Shown: positions 25,001 through 33,567, counted from the stretch's first letter. The stretch is 64,000 nucleotides of DNA from Bacteroidetes bacterium UBA7674 (GCA_002483105.1 DLHG01000004.1:266581-330580), one strand, 5' to 3'. A program made the numbers and translations. The notes: a model not told the origin generated them from the sequence alone.

Positions 25001-27982
25001 AATGGCTCTACCTCTAACTTAAACAACCCAAGCACGCTCTATACCTATCCCGGAGTGTATATTGTCACAGTATCAGGGCAAAGCACCTCAGGTTGTACAC
25101 TTACGGCTACCGATACGGTAACAGTACTAGGGCCGACAGCCAATATCACCTACAACACGCAAGCAGGTTGTGCACCACTTACCGTAACGCTTAACTCTAA
25201 TGCACAGGGTGCCAGCTCTATTACATGGGATTTTAACGACGGTGTTACCCAGGTAACAACTGCTACAACGGTGACGCATACTTATACACAGGTAGGCACT
25301 TTCATACCATTGGTGATACTTTCCAACGGACAGGGTTGTAATGTCACCTTTACAGGAGACACCATTGTAACAGGCAATGTGGATGCCAGCTTTACTTATG
25401 CTCCTAACACTGTTTGTATTGGCGCACCTATCCAGTTTACAGATACAGTGGCCGGCAATACCACCGGGTTGACACACTATTGGATATTTGGAGATGGTGG
25501 TACCAGCACGTTGCATAACCCGACACATACTTATACAACGGCAGGCACTTATACCGTTAAGTTCGTAGCAGGCAACTTCACCGGTTGTCTCGACACTGCA
25601 ACACAGACGATTGTGGTGAATCCGTTACCCAATACCAATGCAGGACCTAACGTGGCCATTTGTGCAGGGCAAAACAGTAACGTGCAATTGCTGGCAACAG
25701 GAGCGAGCACTTATACGTGGACACCGGCCACAGGTCTGTCCTGTACCAACTGCCCTAATCCGGTAGCATCACCAACAGTGAATACTTCTTATATAGTTAC
25801 AGGTACTTCGGCACAAGGCTGTCAGAAAAAAGATACCGTGGTGGTGAATGTAAATGTGCCACCGATAGTAACTGCAAGTAATAATGTTTCGATCTGCCAG
25901 GGGGCATCTACGCCGCTGACAGCAACAGGCGGTACAACTTACCTGTGGTCACCTGCAACAGGTCTGTCATGCACTAATTGTGCTAACCCAACGGCATCGC
26001 CGGCTACCACTACTACTTATTTAGTAATAGGCACCAACACAGCAGGTTGTTCTGATACTGCATTCGTAACCGTAACTGCTACTCCTGCACCAACTGTTGT
26101 TGTGACACCAAGTCAAACTATTTGTACCGGAGCCTCTGTTAATCTACAGGCGAGCGGTGCCAGTTCCTATTCCTGGACACCTGCCACCGGATTGTCTTGC
26201 ACCAACTGTGCGAACCCTGTTGCTACTCCTACTTCCACTACTACATATATCGTTACCGGCTCCAGCAATAATAACTGTACCGATACCGCACATGTTACAC
26301 TTACCATCAGTGTGCCACCTGTGAGTGCCGGCCCTGATGTTGCTGTGTGTGATGGCTTCAGTGCACAACTGCAGGCAAGTGGTGCAGTAAGTTATGTGTG
26401 GTCTCCGGCAACGGGTTTGTCTTGCACTAACTGCGCCAATCCTACAGTGAATGTAAATACTACGACCACATATACAGTTACCGGTACTAATAGTTTTGGC
26501 TGTACTAATACCGACCAGGTAGTAGTAACGATAGGATCTATACCAAACGTAAGTGCAGGAACTAACCAGACCATTTGTGAAGGAGATGCACTGCCATTGC
26601 AGGCAACAGGTGCAACTACCTATGTATGGACACCTGCAACAAACCTGTCTTGTACCAACTGTGCAAACCCGACAGCGACACCAACAACTACTATTACCTA
26701 CCAGGTATTAGGAACGAATACAGCCGGTTGCTCTGATTCGGCAAGCATTACTGTAACGGTTGATCCTGCCCCTGTAGTAAGTGCAGGTAATGACCATACA
26801 CTTTGTGAGAATACTCCTGCGCAAATGCAGGCAACCGGCGCTGTAAGCTATGTGTGGTCTCCCAGTACAGGATTATCATGCACAACCTGCCCCGACCCTG
26901 TAGCTACACCCTCTACCACTACTACTTACACCGTTACAGGCACAGGTGCCAATGGATGCTCTGCTACAGATGAAGTAGTAGTGAATATTGCCCCGGCACC
27001 ACCTGTAGATGCAGGGCCGGACGCTACTATATGTGATGGTGAGACAAAACAACTGATGGCGACAGGAGCCAGTACATATATATGGACACCTGCAACGAAC
27101 CTTTCCTGCACAACCTGCCCGGACCCACTCAGCACGACTGCAATCAATATCACTTATGTCGTTACAGGTACCGATGGTAATGGTTGTACCGCCGTTGATA
27201 GCATGCACATTACTGTGTTGCAAAAAATGCCGACATCGGTGAGCAATAATGATAGTATCTGCATTGGCGAGTCTACTGTACTAACTGCGACGGGTGGTGA
27301 TACCTATACATGGCTTCCGGCAGAAGGATTGAATGACAACAATTCTTCTTCGCCAACGGCTTCACCGCAAAGCACAACAACATACATGGCTATTATCAAC
27401 CAGCAGGGTTGTTTTTCTGATACTGCTTATGTAACAGTTACGGTAAGTCAACCACCTACTGTAGCGCTGGGCCCTGACCGGACGATACTGGCGGGTAGCT
27501 CTATACAATTGCAAGCTGAGGGTTCAGATATCTATAGCTATGCATGGGACAATACCGCGACGCTCAGTTGCACAGACTGTAAAAATCCTATGGCTACGCC
27601 GACTAGTCCTACTACTTATATAGTGATGGTAAGTAACGAATTTGGTTGTAAGGCGAGCGACGATATTTACATCTCCCTGAAGTGTGATAATAGCCAGGCC
27701 TTTATCCCGAATACGTTCACGCCGAATGGTGACCTTAATAACGACTGGTTCTTTATGAGCTCAACAGGTATCCGCACTATTACCCGCATGATGGTATACA
27801 ACAGGTGGGGTGAGATGGTATTCAGCACGCAAAATATATTACCTAATAGCCCCGGCCATGGCTGGGATGGTACTTTTAAAGGAAAAGTGCTGGAATCGGA
27901 CGTATTCGTTTATTATATAGAAGCTGTGTGCGACCTCGGAGAGGTGTTACAATACAAGGGAGATATTTCTTTGATACGCTAA
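22085..27982 (+). CDS. Giant PKD/Ig-repeat surface adhesin with T9SS type B (CHU_C) sorting domain
   Basis: A 1965-residue secreted protein. The Sec signal (ICCLPISALAQ) precedes about 14 PKD-like domains to near residue 1175, recognisable by the recurring W-x-FGDG and NPSHTYTTPGTYTV pattern. Nine Ig-like repeats of roughly 75-90 residues follow (about 1190-1870), seven with the block PATGLSCTNCANP or a close variant, each with extra Cys before and after. The last 90 residues (FIPNTFTPNGDLNNDWF ... YKGDISLI) form the gliding-motility-associated CHU_C domain, a type B T9SS signal. Adhesion or gliding is the likely role; the ligand is unknown. The PorP/SprF gene starts 62 bases downstream. Confidence 0.93.
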   Translation: MKPILYKLLIGLICCLPISALAQPVASFTGTPISGCAPLVVQFTNTSTGATSYSWNLGNTVTTTQQNPSTTYTTPGTYTVTLTASNGPQSNTYTATNYITVYPKPIVNFIASDSGFSCSPKTVQFTNLSVPGGPGPNTYYWDFGNGQTSTLQNPSATYSTSGNFNVSLIVTNVHGCSQTFVKNNYIHTYPKPDANFTSTNNNVCSAPATVTFNNTTTGAVSYQWFFGNGQNSTQTSPSYTYTTSGSYTVTLVATNSNGCKDTLIMPNFVNIGNVDAQFTSPSSVCANNTIAFTNTSIPGPGNSTWYFGDNTSAVGANVTHVYANAGVYNVKLVVSSTGCSDSVVHPVTVLPGPNASFTATPTTSCAPMTVQFTNTSTGATGYSWNFGNNTTSTQTSPTATYTTPNQTFMVTMVATNNSGCTDSATTFINTITPIVTMEPVDPQGCAPHTTSYIVQGVNVTLAGYNWSFGDATPNSNLPNPSHTYANPGTYVTTLYYTTSTGCTGSVSYPVQVGASPNANFSFTPSVVCPNDTVTFTNLSTGPPGLNYLWLFGDGYTSNLVNPKHTYSNATGWQTVTLIASSNGCFDTFIVNNAINVLLPLAQFTHTVNCNNKFLVQFTNNSQGNSTNLWTFGDGSPTSTAVNPSHTYAAPGLYNVKLVVTNSTTGCTDSVNFQVRIFQDIANYNISDTTICDMESTNFSPIGNPFALYVTWAWNFGDGSPVLVHGVGDPPPTHMYVNAGNFNTSLVITDMYNCKDTMYKMVHVGGPVPAFTGTPLTGCAPLNVQFQDQSATVGSTIVSRYWTFGDGGTLGGNVANPSHLYVNTGVYSVKIVVTDAVGCSDSLLKPNYITAMKPDANFYSPDTITCPGQPVDFVNTSTGTGPLTYAWTFGDGGTSTLQNPSHTYTTAGNFTVRLIVTDAGGCKDTLILSNYIHSASLGVSFTMSNDFATCPPLAVNFTNTSSGSVSGFTWNFGNGSTSNLNNPSTLYTYPGVYIVTVSGQSTSGCTLTATDTVTVLGPTANITYNTQAGCAPLTVTLNSNAQGASSITWDFNDGVTQVTTATTVTHTYTQVGTFIPLVILSNGQGCNVTFTGDTIVTGNVDASFTYAPNTVCIGAPIQFTDTVAGNTTGLTHYWIFGDGGTSTLHNPTHTYTTAGTYTVKFVAGNFTGCLDTATQTIVVNPLPNTNAGPNVAICAGQNSNVQLLATGASTYTWTPATGLSCTNCPNPVASPTVNTSYIVTGTSAQGCQKKDTVVVNVNVPPIVTASNNVSICQGASTPLTATGGTTYLWSPATGLSCTNCANPTASPATTTTYLVIGTNTAGCSDTAFVTVTATPAPTVVVTPSQTICTGASVNLQASGASSYSWTPATGLSCTNCANPVATPTSTTTYIVTGSSNNNCTDTAHVTLTISVPPVSAGPDVAVCDGFSAQLQASGAVSYVWSPATGLSCTNCANPTVNVNTTTTYTVTGTNSFGCTNTDQVVVTIGSIPNVSAGTNQTICEGDALPLQATGATTYVWTPATNLSCTNCANPTATPTTTITYQVLGTNTAGCSDSASITVTVDPAPVVSAGNDHTLCENTPAQMQATGAVSYVWSPSTGLSCTTCPDPVATPSTTTTYTVTGTGANGCSATDEVVVNIAPAPPVDAGPDATICDGETKQLMATGASTYIWTPATNLSCTTCPDPLSTTAINITYVVTGTDGNGCTAVDSMHITVLQKMPTSVSNNDSICIGESTVLTATGGDTYTWLPAEGLNDNNSSSPTASPQSTTTYMAIINQQGCFSDTAYVTVTVSQPPTVALGPDRTILAGSSIQLQAEGSDIYSYAWDNTATLSCTDCKNPMATPTSPTTYIVMVSNEFGCKASDDIYISLKCDNSQAFIPNTFTPNGDLNNDWFFMSSTGIRTITRMMVYNRWGEMVFSTQNILPNSPGHGWDGTFKGKVLESDVFVYYIEAVCDLGEVLQYKGDISLIR

Positions 27983-28044
27983 CAAAAATTTAACTATTGT
28001 GAAGCAACAAATCGTTAACATTTAAATGTAGACTTTTAAGGCAT

Positions 28045-29100
28045 ATGGGACGGACATTTACAAAACTATATATAACGGTTCTTTGTATCTTGGGTGTAAC
28101 AACCACCCATGCACAAGACATCCATTTCTCTCAGTTCTACGAGAATGCTATCATTCGGAATCCCGGACTGACAGGTATTTTCAGTGGTGATGTAAAAGGG
28201 GGTATCAACTACCGCACACAGTGGAATGAAATATCTGTACCTTTTACTACGGCACTTGTATCGGCAGAATATCGCAAACAGATAAATGATGAAACAGGCG
28301 ACTGTGCGAGTTTTGGACTTACCGCTACTTATGATAAAGCAGGTACCATCAATTTCGCGAGTATGCAGGTATATGGGGCTGCTGCATATAACAAAGCGCT
28401 GGAGGATGCTCATGGCTCTTTCCTGACACTGGGCTTCGCAGGTGGATATATACAGCGTAGTATAGACCAGAGCAAGGCAACTTTTTCCAGCCAATACCAA
28501 CAGGGCTCCTACAATAGCGGCAACGCCAGTGGCGAAACGATGGCTTTCAGGAACATCAGCAATTTTGACCTAGGTGCAGGTGTGAGCCTGAACAGCAGCA
28601 TGGGTGCTGCACACAATGTGAATTATTACATCGGCGCATCTGCATACCACATACTGAAACCAAGACAATCATTCGATGATAATAATGCTTATGTAAGATT
28701 GCGCACAAAGTGGTCGGGTAACCTGGGTGTTAAAACACAATTCACTAACCAGATGGGTATGGTGATACATGCCAACTACAGCAACCAGAACCCTTACCAG
28801 GAATTGATATTTGGCGGCTTGTTCAGTTATAAAATGACAGATCAGTTTGCACAACAGTTTACTTTTTATGCAGGATCTTTTTTCAGGTGGAAAGATGCAT
28901 TCATCCCAACAGTAAAAATTGACTACAGAACTTATTCTGTTACTTTCTCCTACGACGTAAATACTTCCGGCCTTAAAACAGCCTCTAATAGCATGGGCGG
29001 ATTTGAGATATCGTTGTATGCCAGAGGCACCTTTAAAAAAGAGAATATGGCTGAGATCATCAAATGTCCCAGATTTGAGCAATTAAATACCCTGGATTAA
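28045..29100 (+). CDS. Type IX secretion membrane protein, PorP/SprF family
   Basis: A 351-residue outer-membrane beta-barrel protein with a signal peptide (core LYITVLCILGVTTTHAQ). The mature N-terminus DIHFSQFYENAIIRNPGLTGIFSGDVKGGINYRTQW is the PorP/SprF start (described here in parts: HFSQFYE, NPGLTG, YRTQWN). Family members partner with one type B cargo each, tethering or helping to present it at the cell surface. Its position directly after the CHU_C adhesin, a common arrangement, suggests that adhesin is its partner. A terminator follows the gene. Confidence 0.93.
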   Translation: MGRTFTKLYITVLCILGVTTTHAQDIHFSQFYENAIIRNPGLTGIFSGDVKGGINYRTQWNEISVPFTTALVSAEYRKQINDETGDCASFGLTATYDKAGTINFASMQVYGAAAYNKALEDAHGSFLTLGFAGGYIQRSIDQSKATFSSQYQQGSYNSGNASGETMAFRNISNFDLGAGVSLNSSMGAAHNVNYYIGASAYHILKPRQSFDDNNAYVRLRTKWSGNLGVKTQFTNQMGMVIHANYSNQNPYQELIFGGLFSYKMTDQFAQQFTFYAGSFFRWKDAFIPTVKIDYRTYSVTFSYDVNTSGLKTASNSMGGFEISLYARGTFKKENMAEIIKCPRFEQLNTLD

Positions 29101-29134
29101 AAAATAATAGAATTAATAACATAGTTTAAGGTAT

Positions 29135-29165
29135 AACCTCTTCCGGTTTTCGGGGAGGTTTTTTT
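29135..29165 (+). terminator. Terminator after the PorP/SprF gene
   Basis: AACCTC/GAGGTT plus an inner CCG/CGG form a stem followed by seven T, 35 bases after the stop codon. It closes the adhesin - PorP/SprF unit. Confidence 0.75.
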
Positions 29166-29343
29166 ATGCTCGTAATTAACTATAACTGTGAATTAAAATT
29201 CATATTTAACTGAAAATTATTAACTAAATGGTTTTTTTGTTCTATTAGCAATATTTTGAATATTATTTTGTTGTTATTTTTTTTGTTTTTATCTTAATAA
29301 TAGATCAACAAAATCCTTCATCTTTTATTAAAGTAAAAACACC

Positions 29344-30351
29344 ATGAAAAAAATATGTGCAGCCTTATTACTGTTCATTAGCGCTCATTCATTTGCACAA
29401 AGTGTTGGGATAAATACAGATGGATTACCAGCGGATGCCAGTGCGATTCTTGATATCCGTAGCAATGCTAAAGGTCTGTTGATCCCCAGGATGACAGAAA
29501 CGGAAAGATTGGCCATTCCTACTCCTGTAAAGGGACTGATGCTTTACCAAATAGATAATACAGAAGGTTTCTATTATTTTGATGGGACGGTATGGACGTA
29601 TATTAATTCTGTAGGCCCTGTTGGTCCTCAAGGAATACAGGGTATTCAGGGAGATCCGGGCCCGCAGGGCATTCAAGGTATACAAGGTGATCCTGGTGTG
29701 CAAGGTATACAGGGTATTCAAGGCATACAAGGTGATCCGGGCCCGCAAGGGATACAGGGTGACCCCGGACCACAGGGTATTCAAGGTGTGCAAGGCGACC
29801 CAGGACCTATAGGACTGACAGGAGCTACCGGACCACAAGGGGCTACGGGCGCGACAGGAGCACAAGGCCCGGCGGGTGCTACCGGAGCCGCAGGACCTGC
29901 AGGACCAACAGGTCCTTCAGGAGTGATAGAGAAATATCATGTAAGAGGAACCGGGAGTCGCGCTCTTGTAACCAGTACAACCGCTACTCTCCAGCCAGGT
30001 TTGACACAGACATTCACATTAACGGCAAGCGCGACTGTATTAATAATAGCAACTATAGGTGGTTCAAATTCTTCCACTACTTCCGGGGCGTATTCTACAG
30101 TAGACGCTGTTGTATATGTAGATAACGCTTTTCTGCCGAACGGTGGCTGGAATAGGTTTTCTATTGTGAATGGTACATCTATGTCAGGGATAAACAGCGT
30201 TGCAATTAATACTACTGCAACACTGGCTGCAGGCACACACACTATTCAGTTAAGAACTTTGCGAGCAGCAGGTACATCTTCTGTAAATATTGGTGGTAAT
30301 GGAACTACAGATGTAAATCCCGGGGAGATGACGATCTTAGTGCTTAATTAA
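29344..30351 (+). CDS. Secreted collagen-like triple-helix repeat protein
   Basis: A 335-residue exported protein. The signal peptide (AALLLFISAHSFAQ) is followed by a short domain common in Bacteroidota fibre-like proteins (SAILDIRSNAKGLLIPRM ... GLMLYQIDNTEGFYYFDG, residues 30-84). An unbroken run of about 34 Gly-X-Y triplets spans residues 91-193, first GIQGDPGPQ-rich and later GATGAQGPA-rich. A beta-rich C-terminal domain of about 140 residues follows (TLQPGLTQTFTLTASATVL ... TLAAGTHTIQLRTLR), resembling trimeric jelly-roll heads. No T9SS tail is visible, so how it reaches the surface is unclear. Its own terminator follows. Confidence 0.88.
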   Translation: MKKICAALLLFISAHSFAQSVGINTDGLPADASAILDIRSNAKGLLIPRMTETERLAIPTPVKGLMLYQIDNTEGFYYFDGTVWTYINSVGPVGPQGIQGIQGDPGPQGIQGIQGDPGVQGIQGIQGIQGDPGPQGIQGDPGPQGIQGVQGDPGPIGLTGATGPQGATGATGAQGPAGATGAAGPAGPTGPSGVIEKYHVRGTGSRALVTSTTATLQPGLTQTFTLTASATVLIIATIGGSNSSTTSGAYSTVDAVVYVDNAFLPNGGWNRFSIVNGTSMSGINSVAINTTATLAAGTHTIQLRTLRAAGTSSVNIGGNGTTDVNPGEMTILVLN

Positions 30352-30376
30352 TATGCGTTAATAAAAGTTAGTAACA

Positions 30377-30412
30377 AAGGTTTCCCTGCAATGGGAGGCC
30401 TTTCTTGTTTAT
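30377..30412 (+). terminator. Terminator after the collagen-like gene
   Basis: AAGGTTTCCC pairs with GGGAGGCCTT (10 pairs, two G-U) across TGCAAT, followed by TCTTGTTT. It contains an in-frame ATG (30391) that would be the longest start of the next gene. Confidence 0.8.
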
Positions 30413-30417
30413 TTTTG
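30410..30417 (+). promoter_or_regulatory. TAnnTTTG (-7) box of the GNAT gene
   Basis: TATTTTTG ends 3 bases before the ATG at 30421, so the transcript would be leaderless. The box abuts the preceding terminator. Confidence 0.45.
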
Positions 30418-30420
30418 AAT

Positions 30421-30951
30421 ATGCAATTCAATAATCATAGTATAAGGCTTATCACTCGAGAAGACACAGAAAAATTATTCAACCTGATAGACAGAAACAG
30501 GAGCAGGCTGGAAGATTTTTTTGCGGGTACAGTATCGAAGACTAAAACACTTGCAGATACTAAGGACTTTGTAGCTGATGTGCTGCAAAGAATAGCGGAG
30601 AAGAAGTATTACGCCTATCTGATAATAAATGACGAAAGCAATGATATCGTCGGCTATATAGATGTAAAGAACATAGATTGGAGTATACCCAAAGCGGAAT
30701 TTGGCTGCTACTTTGATATTGAGCATTGTGGTAAAGGATTAGCCACAGTAGCGATGAACAAAGTAATAGCGCATCTTTTCAACGAAGAAGGATTTCTCAA
30801 ATTATTTCTACGGACACATAAAAAGAATGTTGCCGCAAGAAAACTGGCGGAGAAATGCGGCTTTGAAGTAGAAGGTGTTATCCGTAAAGACTATAAGAAA
30901 ACAAACGGTGAGGTGGTGGACTTGGTTTATTACGGGTTAGTGAAACCTTAG
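30421..30951 (+). CDS. GNAT-family N-acetyltransferase (RimJ/RimL-like)
   Basis: A 176-residue acetyl-CoA-dependent N-acetyltransferase of the RimJ/RimL type. It begins IRLITREDTEKLFNLIDRNR. The acetyl-CoA-binding region is YFDIEHCGKGLATVAMNKVI, and LFLRTHKKNVAARKLAEKCGF with GVIRKDYK is the typical C-terminal signature. The natural substrate could be a ribosomal protein N-terminus or a small amine; sequence does not tell. The ATG at 30421 is chosen because an upstream in-frame ATG lies in a terminator stem. Its stop overlaps that of the convergent Nudix gene by 4 bases. Confidence 0.9.
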   Translation: MQFNNHSIRLITREDTEKLFNLIDRNRSRLEDFFAGTVSKTKTLADTKDFVADVLQRIAEKKYYAYLIINDESNDIVGYIDVKNIDWSIPKAEFGCYFDIEHCGKGLATVAMNKVIAHLFNEEGFLKLFLRTHKKNVAARKLAEKCGFEVEGVIRKDYKKTNGEVVDLVYYGLVKP

Positions 30952-31586
30952 CCTTTTTCTCCATACTCCTCCAACAGCATTTGCAACTCTGATATCATCA
31001 TAGCTGTAGCCCCCCAGATGATGGTCTCGTCTTCCAGCTTGTAGGCAGGTACTTTACGGATGAATGTTTTATCTGCGGGAGAAGTGACCACTACTTTGGT
31101 TATTCTTTCCGGATGGAAGAGTTCAACAACAGGTACTTCTACTACGCTTTCTACCTCAGCAGCGCTTAGAATATAGTCCGGTCTTCTTTGAGTGTAGCCA
31201 ACAAAAGGATGCACATTGAAATTACTGACGGGAATATAGAGTGATGATAATGCGCCTATGATATCTACATCGCAGGAGAGTAAGCCCACCTCTTCCTGTG
31301 CCTCTCGAAGTGCAGTAGCTAAAAGATCAGCGTCTGTTTTTTCAGCCTTACCACCGGGGAAACCTATCTGGCCGCTGTGCGCACCGCCATCTGCTGTGCG
31401 GCGAATGAATAAAATGTTGAGGATATTATCTATAGGATATAACAGAGCGAGCACCCCGCCTTGTCTTGCATTCTCCGGTATCTCATCAGGCATGGGGAGT
31501 ACGCGACCCGTCATGCGCTCTTGTGCTTGCTTTCCAGGTAGCTCTTTCTGTAATCTCTCTTTCAGCCAGTATATCAGTTGTTCCAA
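30948..31586 (-). CDS. Nudix hydrolase, CoA pyrophosphatase type
   Basis: A 212-residue Nudix enzyme. The box GQIGFPGGKAEKTDADLL ... TALREAQEEVGL carries the metal-binding REAQEE core. The extra LLYPIDNILNILFIRRT and SGQIGFPGG motifs fit the CoA pyrophosphatase (NudL/YeaB) group, which cleaves CoA or acyl-CoA to 3',5'-ADP and phosphopantetheine. The specific substrate is inferred. The best start is a TTG at 31586, 3 bases after the upstream stop; the next in-frame ATG would remove the N-terminal helix. It is probably coupled to the CDGSH gene upstream. Confidence 0.88.
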   Translation of the reverse strand: MEQLIYWLKERLQKELPGKQAQERMTGRVLPMPDEIPENARQGGVLALLYPIDNILNILFIRRTADGGAHSGQIGFPGGKAEKTDADLLATALREAQEEVGLLSCDVDIIGALSSLYIPVSNFNVHPFVGYTQRRPDYILSAAEVESVVEVPVVELFHPERITKVVVTSPADKTFIRKVPAYKLEDETIIWGATAMMISELQMLLEEYGEKG

Positions 31587-31589
31587 ATC

Positions 31590-32018
31590 TTATTCGTCTT
31601 TAAAACCGATCTTCACATGTGTTCCGTCGCAATAAGGTTTATTAGCCGATGCGCCACAACGGCAGAGAGCCGTTACACGATTCTTCTTTGTTTCGTTGCC
31701 CTCTTTGTCTTTTACAGTGATATTACCATATACCAATAACGGGCCGTTCTTCATCACCTCCACTATCGTATCCACATCTACATCTTTGTGCTCTTTAGGT
31801 TTCTCGTTGAAGTAATAACTTAGTGCTCCAGAAGGGCATTTATCTACCTGCGCCATAATGGTGTTGCTGTCTGCACCGTCAATAGTTACCCAAGGACGCT
31901 TGCGCGGGTCGAAGACACTAGCCAGACTTGTCCAGCAAAGCTTGGAATGGATGCATTGGTCGGGCTTCCACACCACTGTTACTTCTCCGTTAGAATATTT
32001 CTTTGTTACTTCTGCCAT
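31590..32018 (-). CDS. Divergent ferredoxin plus CDGSH iron-sulfur protein
   Basis: A 142-residue cytoplasmic protein with two metal-binding parts. Residues about 1-70 form a mono-cluster ferredoxin-like domain (Fer4_19 type: DQCIHSKLCW ... VDKCPSGAL). The C-terminal CRCGASANKPYCDGTH is an exact CDGSH-type motif with the three Cys and one His that hold a 2Fe-2S cluster. Fused forms of this kind are known in bacteria as putative electron-transfer or redox-sensing proteins; the partner is unknown. It lies in a row DUF1003 - CDGSH - Nudix with gaps of 11 and 3 bases. Confidence 0.9.
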   Translation of the reverse strand: MAEVTKKYSNGEVTVVWKPDQCIHSKLCWTSLASVFDPRKRPWVTIDGADSNTIMAQVDKCPSGALSYYFNEKPKEHKDVDVDTIVEVMKNGPLLVYGNITVKDKEGNETKKNRVTALCRCGASANKPYCDGTHVKIGFKDE

Positions 32019-32029
32019 AGCAAGCGTTT

Positions 32030-32755
32030 TTAATCAGTTTTGTTTTCGTCTTTCTTCGCCTGTGTCAGTGCATCTATACGTTGCTGCATCATCTGCATCA
32101 TATCCAGGTTGAGATGGAAGAGCTCTGTCATATTCTCATGCTGGTGTGTCAGCAGGTGATCCAGTTTTTCGTGCAGGGTTCGTATCTCGGCTTCCGCTTT
32201 CAAGTTTACCCTGAAGTCGTATTCTGCATGAGCGCGGTCTTTATCCTCCTGCCGGTTCTGGCTCATCATAATGATGGGCGCCTGTAATGCTGCCAGGCAT
32301 GAGAGCATCAGGTTTAGCAGGATGAACGGATATGGATCGACCGCTTCTCTTTTGAGAAAGATAGCATTGAGTGCGATCCATAGAACCATAAAGCCCACGA
32401 AGATACCGATGAACTTCCAGCTGCCACCAAACTCAGCGATATTGTCTGCCATTCGTTCACCAAAACTCGCAGGCTTTTCTTCGTTCTCAAAATCAAGTGC
32501 TTTGCGTGCGTCTTCTTCTGTATAGGCTTTATCCAGCTTGTGTAGTACCTTCTGGGCTTTCTTTTCTTCATTAGCCCTGTTCGTCATATAGATGCGCATC
32601 AGCTCATTGAGCGCGCTATATGAGACAAAGCTGTCGTCATTCCAGCCCGGCTTTATTGTTCGCAGGAAATCCTGAACAGAAGGGCGTATCTGTTGCCAGG
32701 TTACGCCCTCCGTTTCTTCTACACTATTTCCCGTAATACTACACTTCAGTTCCAT
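32030..32755 (-). CDS. DUF1003 membrane protein
   Basis: A 241-residue inner-membrane protein. Two TM helices (WKFIGIFVGFMVLWIALNAI and YPFILLNLMLSCLAALQAPI) followed by IMMSQNRQEDKDR are the DUF1003 signature. An N-terminal cytoplasmic part of about 105 residues and a C-terminal coiled-coil-like helix (EIRTLHEKLDHLLTHQHEN and on) flank it. Function is not established for the family. It heads the probable operon with the CDGSH and Nudix genes. The N-terminal CSITGNSV is not a full zinc motif. Confidence 0.88.
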   Translation of the reverse strand: MELKCSITGNSVEETEGVTWQQIRPSVQDFLRTIKPGWNDDSFVSYSALNELMRIYMTNRANEEKKAQKVLHKLDKAYTEEDARKALDFENEEKPASFGERMADNIAEFGGSWKFIGIFVGFMVLWIALNAIFLKREAVDPYPFILLNLMLSCLAALQAPIIMMSQNRQEDKDRAHAEYDFRVNLKAEAEIRTLHEKLDHLLTHQHENMTELFHLNLDMMQMMQQRIDALTQAKKDENKTD

Positions 32756-32806
32756 ATATAGATCGCTGTACTAAATATACTAAACTATCTGCGCACAAGA
32801 AACAAC

Positions 32807-33526
32807 TTACATTGTCATTGGTACTTCTATCAATAGTACATCACTGTTTGCCTTAGCATTCAGGGTTATCTCCGCGGTTTCTGATATGCCGAGGGCATCC
32901 CGTCTGTTCAGTTCCTGCCCTTCTATTTCCAGACTGCCATCTATCACGAATGCATACACACCATTGCCGGCATTGTGTAGTGTATGGCTCAACGATTTGC
33001 CAGCTTCGAGGGAGGTGCGGTATATCCATGCGTCCTGGTGGATCTTCAGCCCTTCGTCATTATTGTCGATAGGTGAAACCAGCATTTGCAATTTGTTTAT
33101 CCTGTCTTCAGGATTGAATGCTCTTTGGTCGTAACGAGGTTCTACATCTTTCCTTTTAGGAAATAACCATATCTGTAAGAGATTCAGCGGATGGTCTTTT
33201 AAGTGATTGTACTCACTATGCTCGATACCGGTACCTGCGCTCATTACCTGCACCTCGTTGGTCTTGATGCTTTCTTCGTGGCCCATGCTATCGCGGTGAC
33301 CTATTTCGCCATCCAGTATCACGCTAATGATCTCCATATTATCGTGCGGGTGTTTGCCGAAGCCGGTGCCGCCACGAACGATGTCGTCATTCAATACCCT
33401 GAGTACCCCAAAGTGTACACGAGAGGGATCGTGATACCCCGCAAAGCTGAAAGAGTGATTGGCGTTCAACCAACCATGGTTGGCGTGTCCGCGTGTATCT
33501 GCTGCATGAAAAACTGTCTTACTCAT
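32807..33526 (-). CDS. Pirin-family bicupin (YhhW-like)
   Basis: A 239-residue bicupin of the pirin family. The N-terminal ARGHANHGWLNANHSFSFA-like start is seen as HANHGWLNANHSFSF. Metal ligands appear as HPH in FGKHPHDNMEII and H/E in GTGIEHSEYN, the four-residue set of quercetinase YhhW. Some members are quercetin 2,3-dioxygenases; the physiological substrate is usually unknown. A consensus promoter (33568-33599) and a perfect 16-bp palindrome (33546-33561) lie directly upstream, pointing to control by a repressor. It is monocistronic by appearance. Confidence 0.92.
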   Translation of the reverse strand: MSKTVFHAADTRGHANHGWLNANHSFSFAGYHDPSRVHFGVLRVLNDDIVRGGTGFGKHPHDNMEIISVILDGEIGHRDSMGHEESIKTNEVQVMSAGTGIEHSEYNHLKDHPLNLLQIWLFPKRKDVEPRYDQRAFNPEDRINKLQMLVSPIDNNDEGLKIHQDAWIYRTSLEAGKSLSHTLHNAGNGVYAFVIDGSLEIEGQELNRRDALGISETAEITLNAKANSDVLLIEVPMTM

Positions 33527-33545
33527 AAATTGTCCTTTTGTTTAA

Positions 33546-33561
33546 ATGTATGTACATACAT
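33546..33561. promoter_or_regulatory. Perfect 16-bp palindrome, candidate operator of the pirin gene
   Basis: ATGTATGTACATACAT is its own reverse complement and contains ATGT-N8-ACAT. It begins 7 bases downstream of the pirin -7 box and ends 20 bases before the ATG, the typical site for a dimeric repressor. PadR-like regulators bind ATGT/ACAT dyads; which protein binds here is unknown. Confidence 0.6.
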
Positions 33562-33567
33562 CTATAT

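Noticed and set aside
29425..29865. Minus-strand open frame across the collagen-like gene
   Set aside because: It is the antisense of Gly-X-Y coding repeats; low-complexity frames stay open for that reason.
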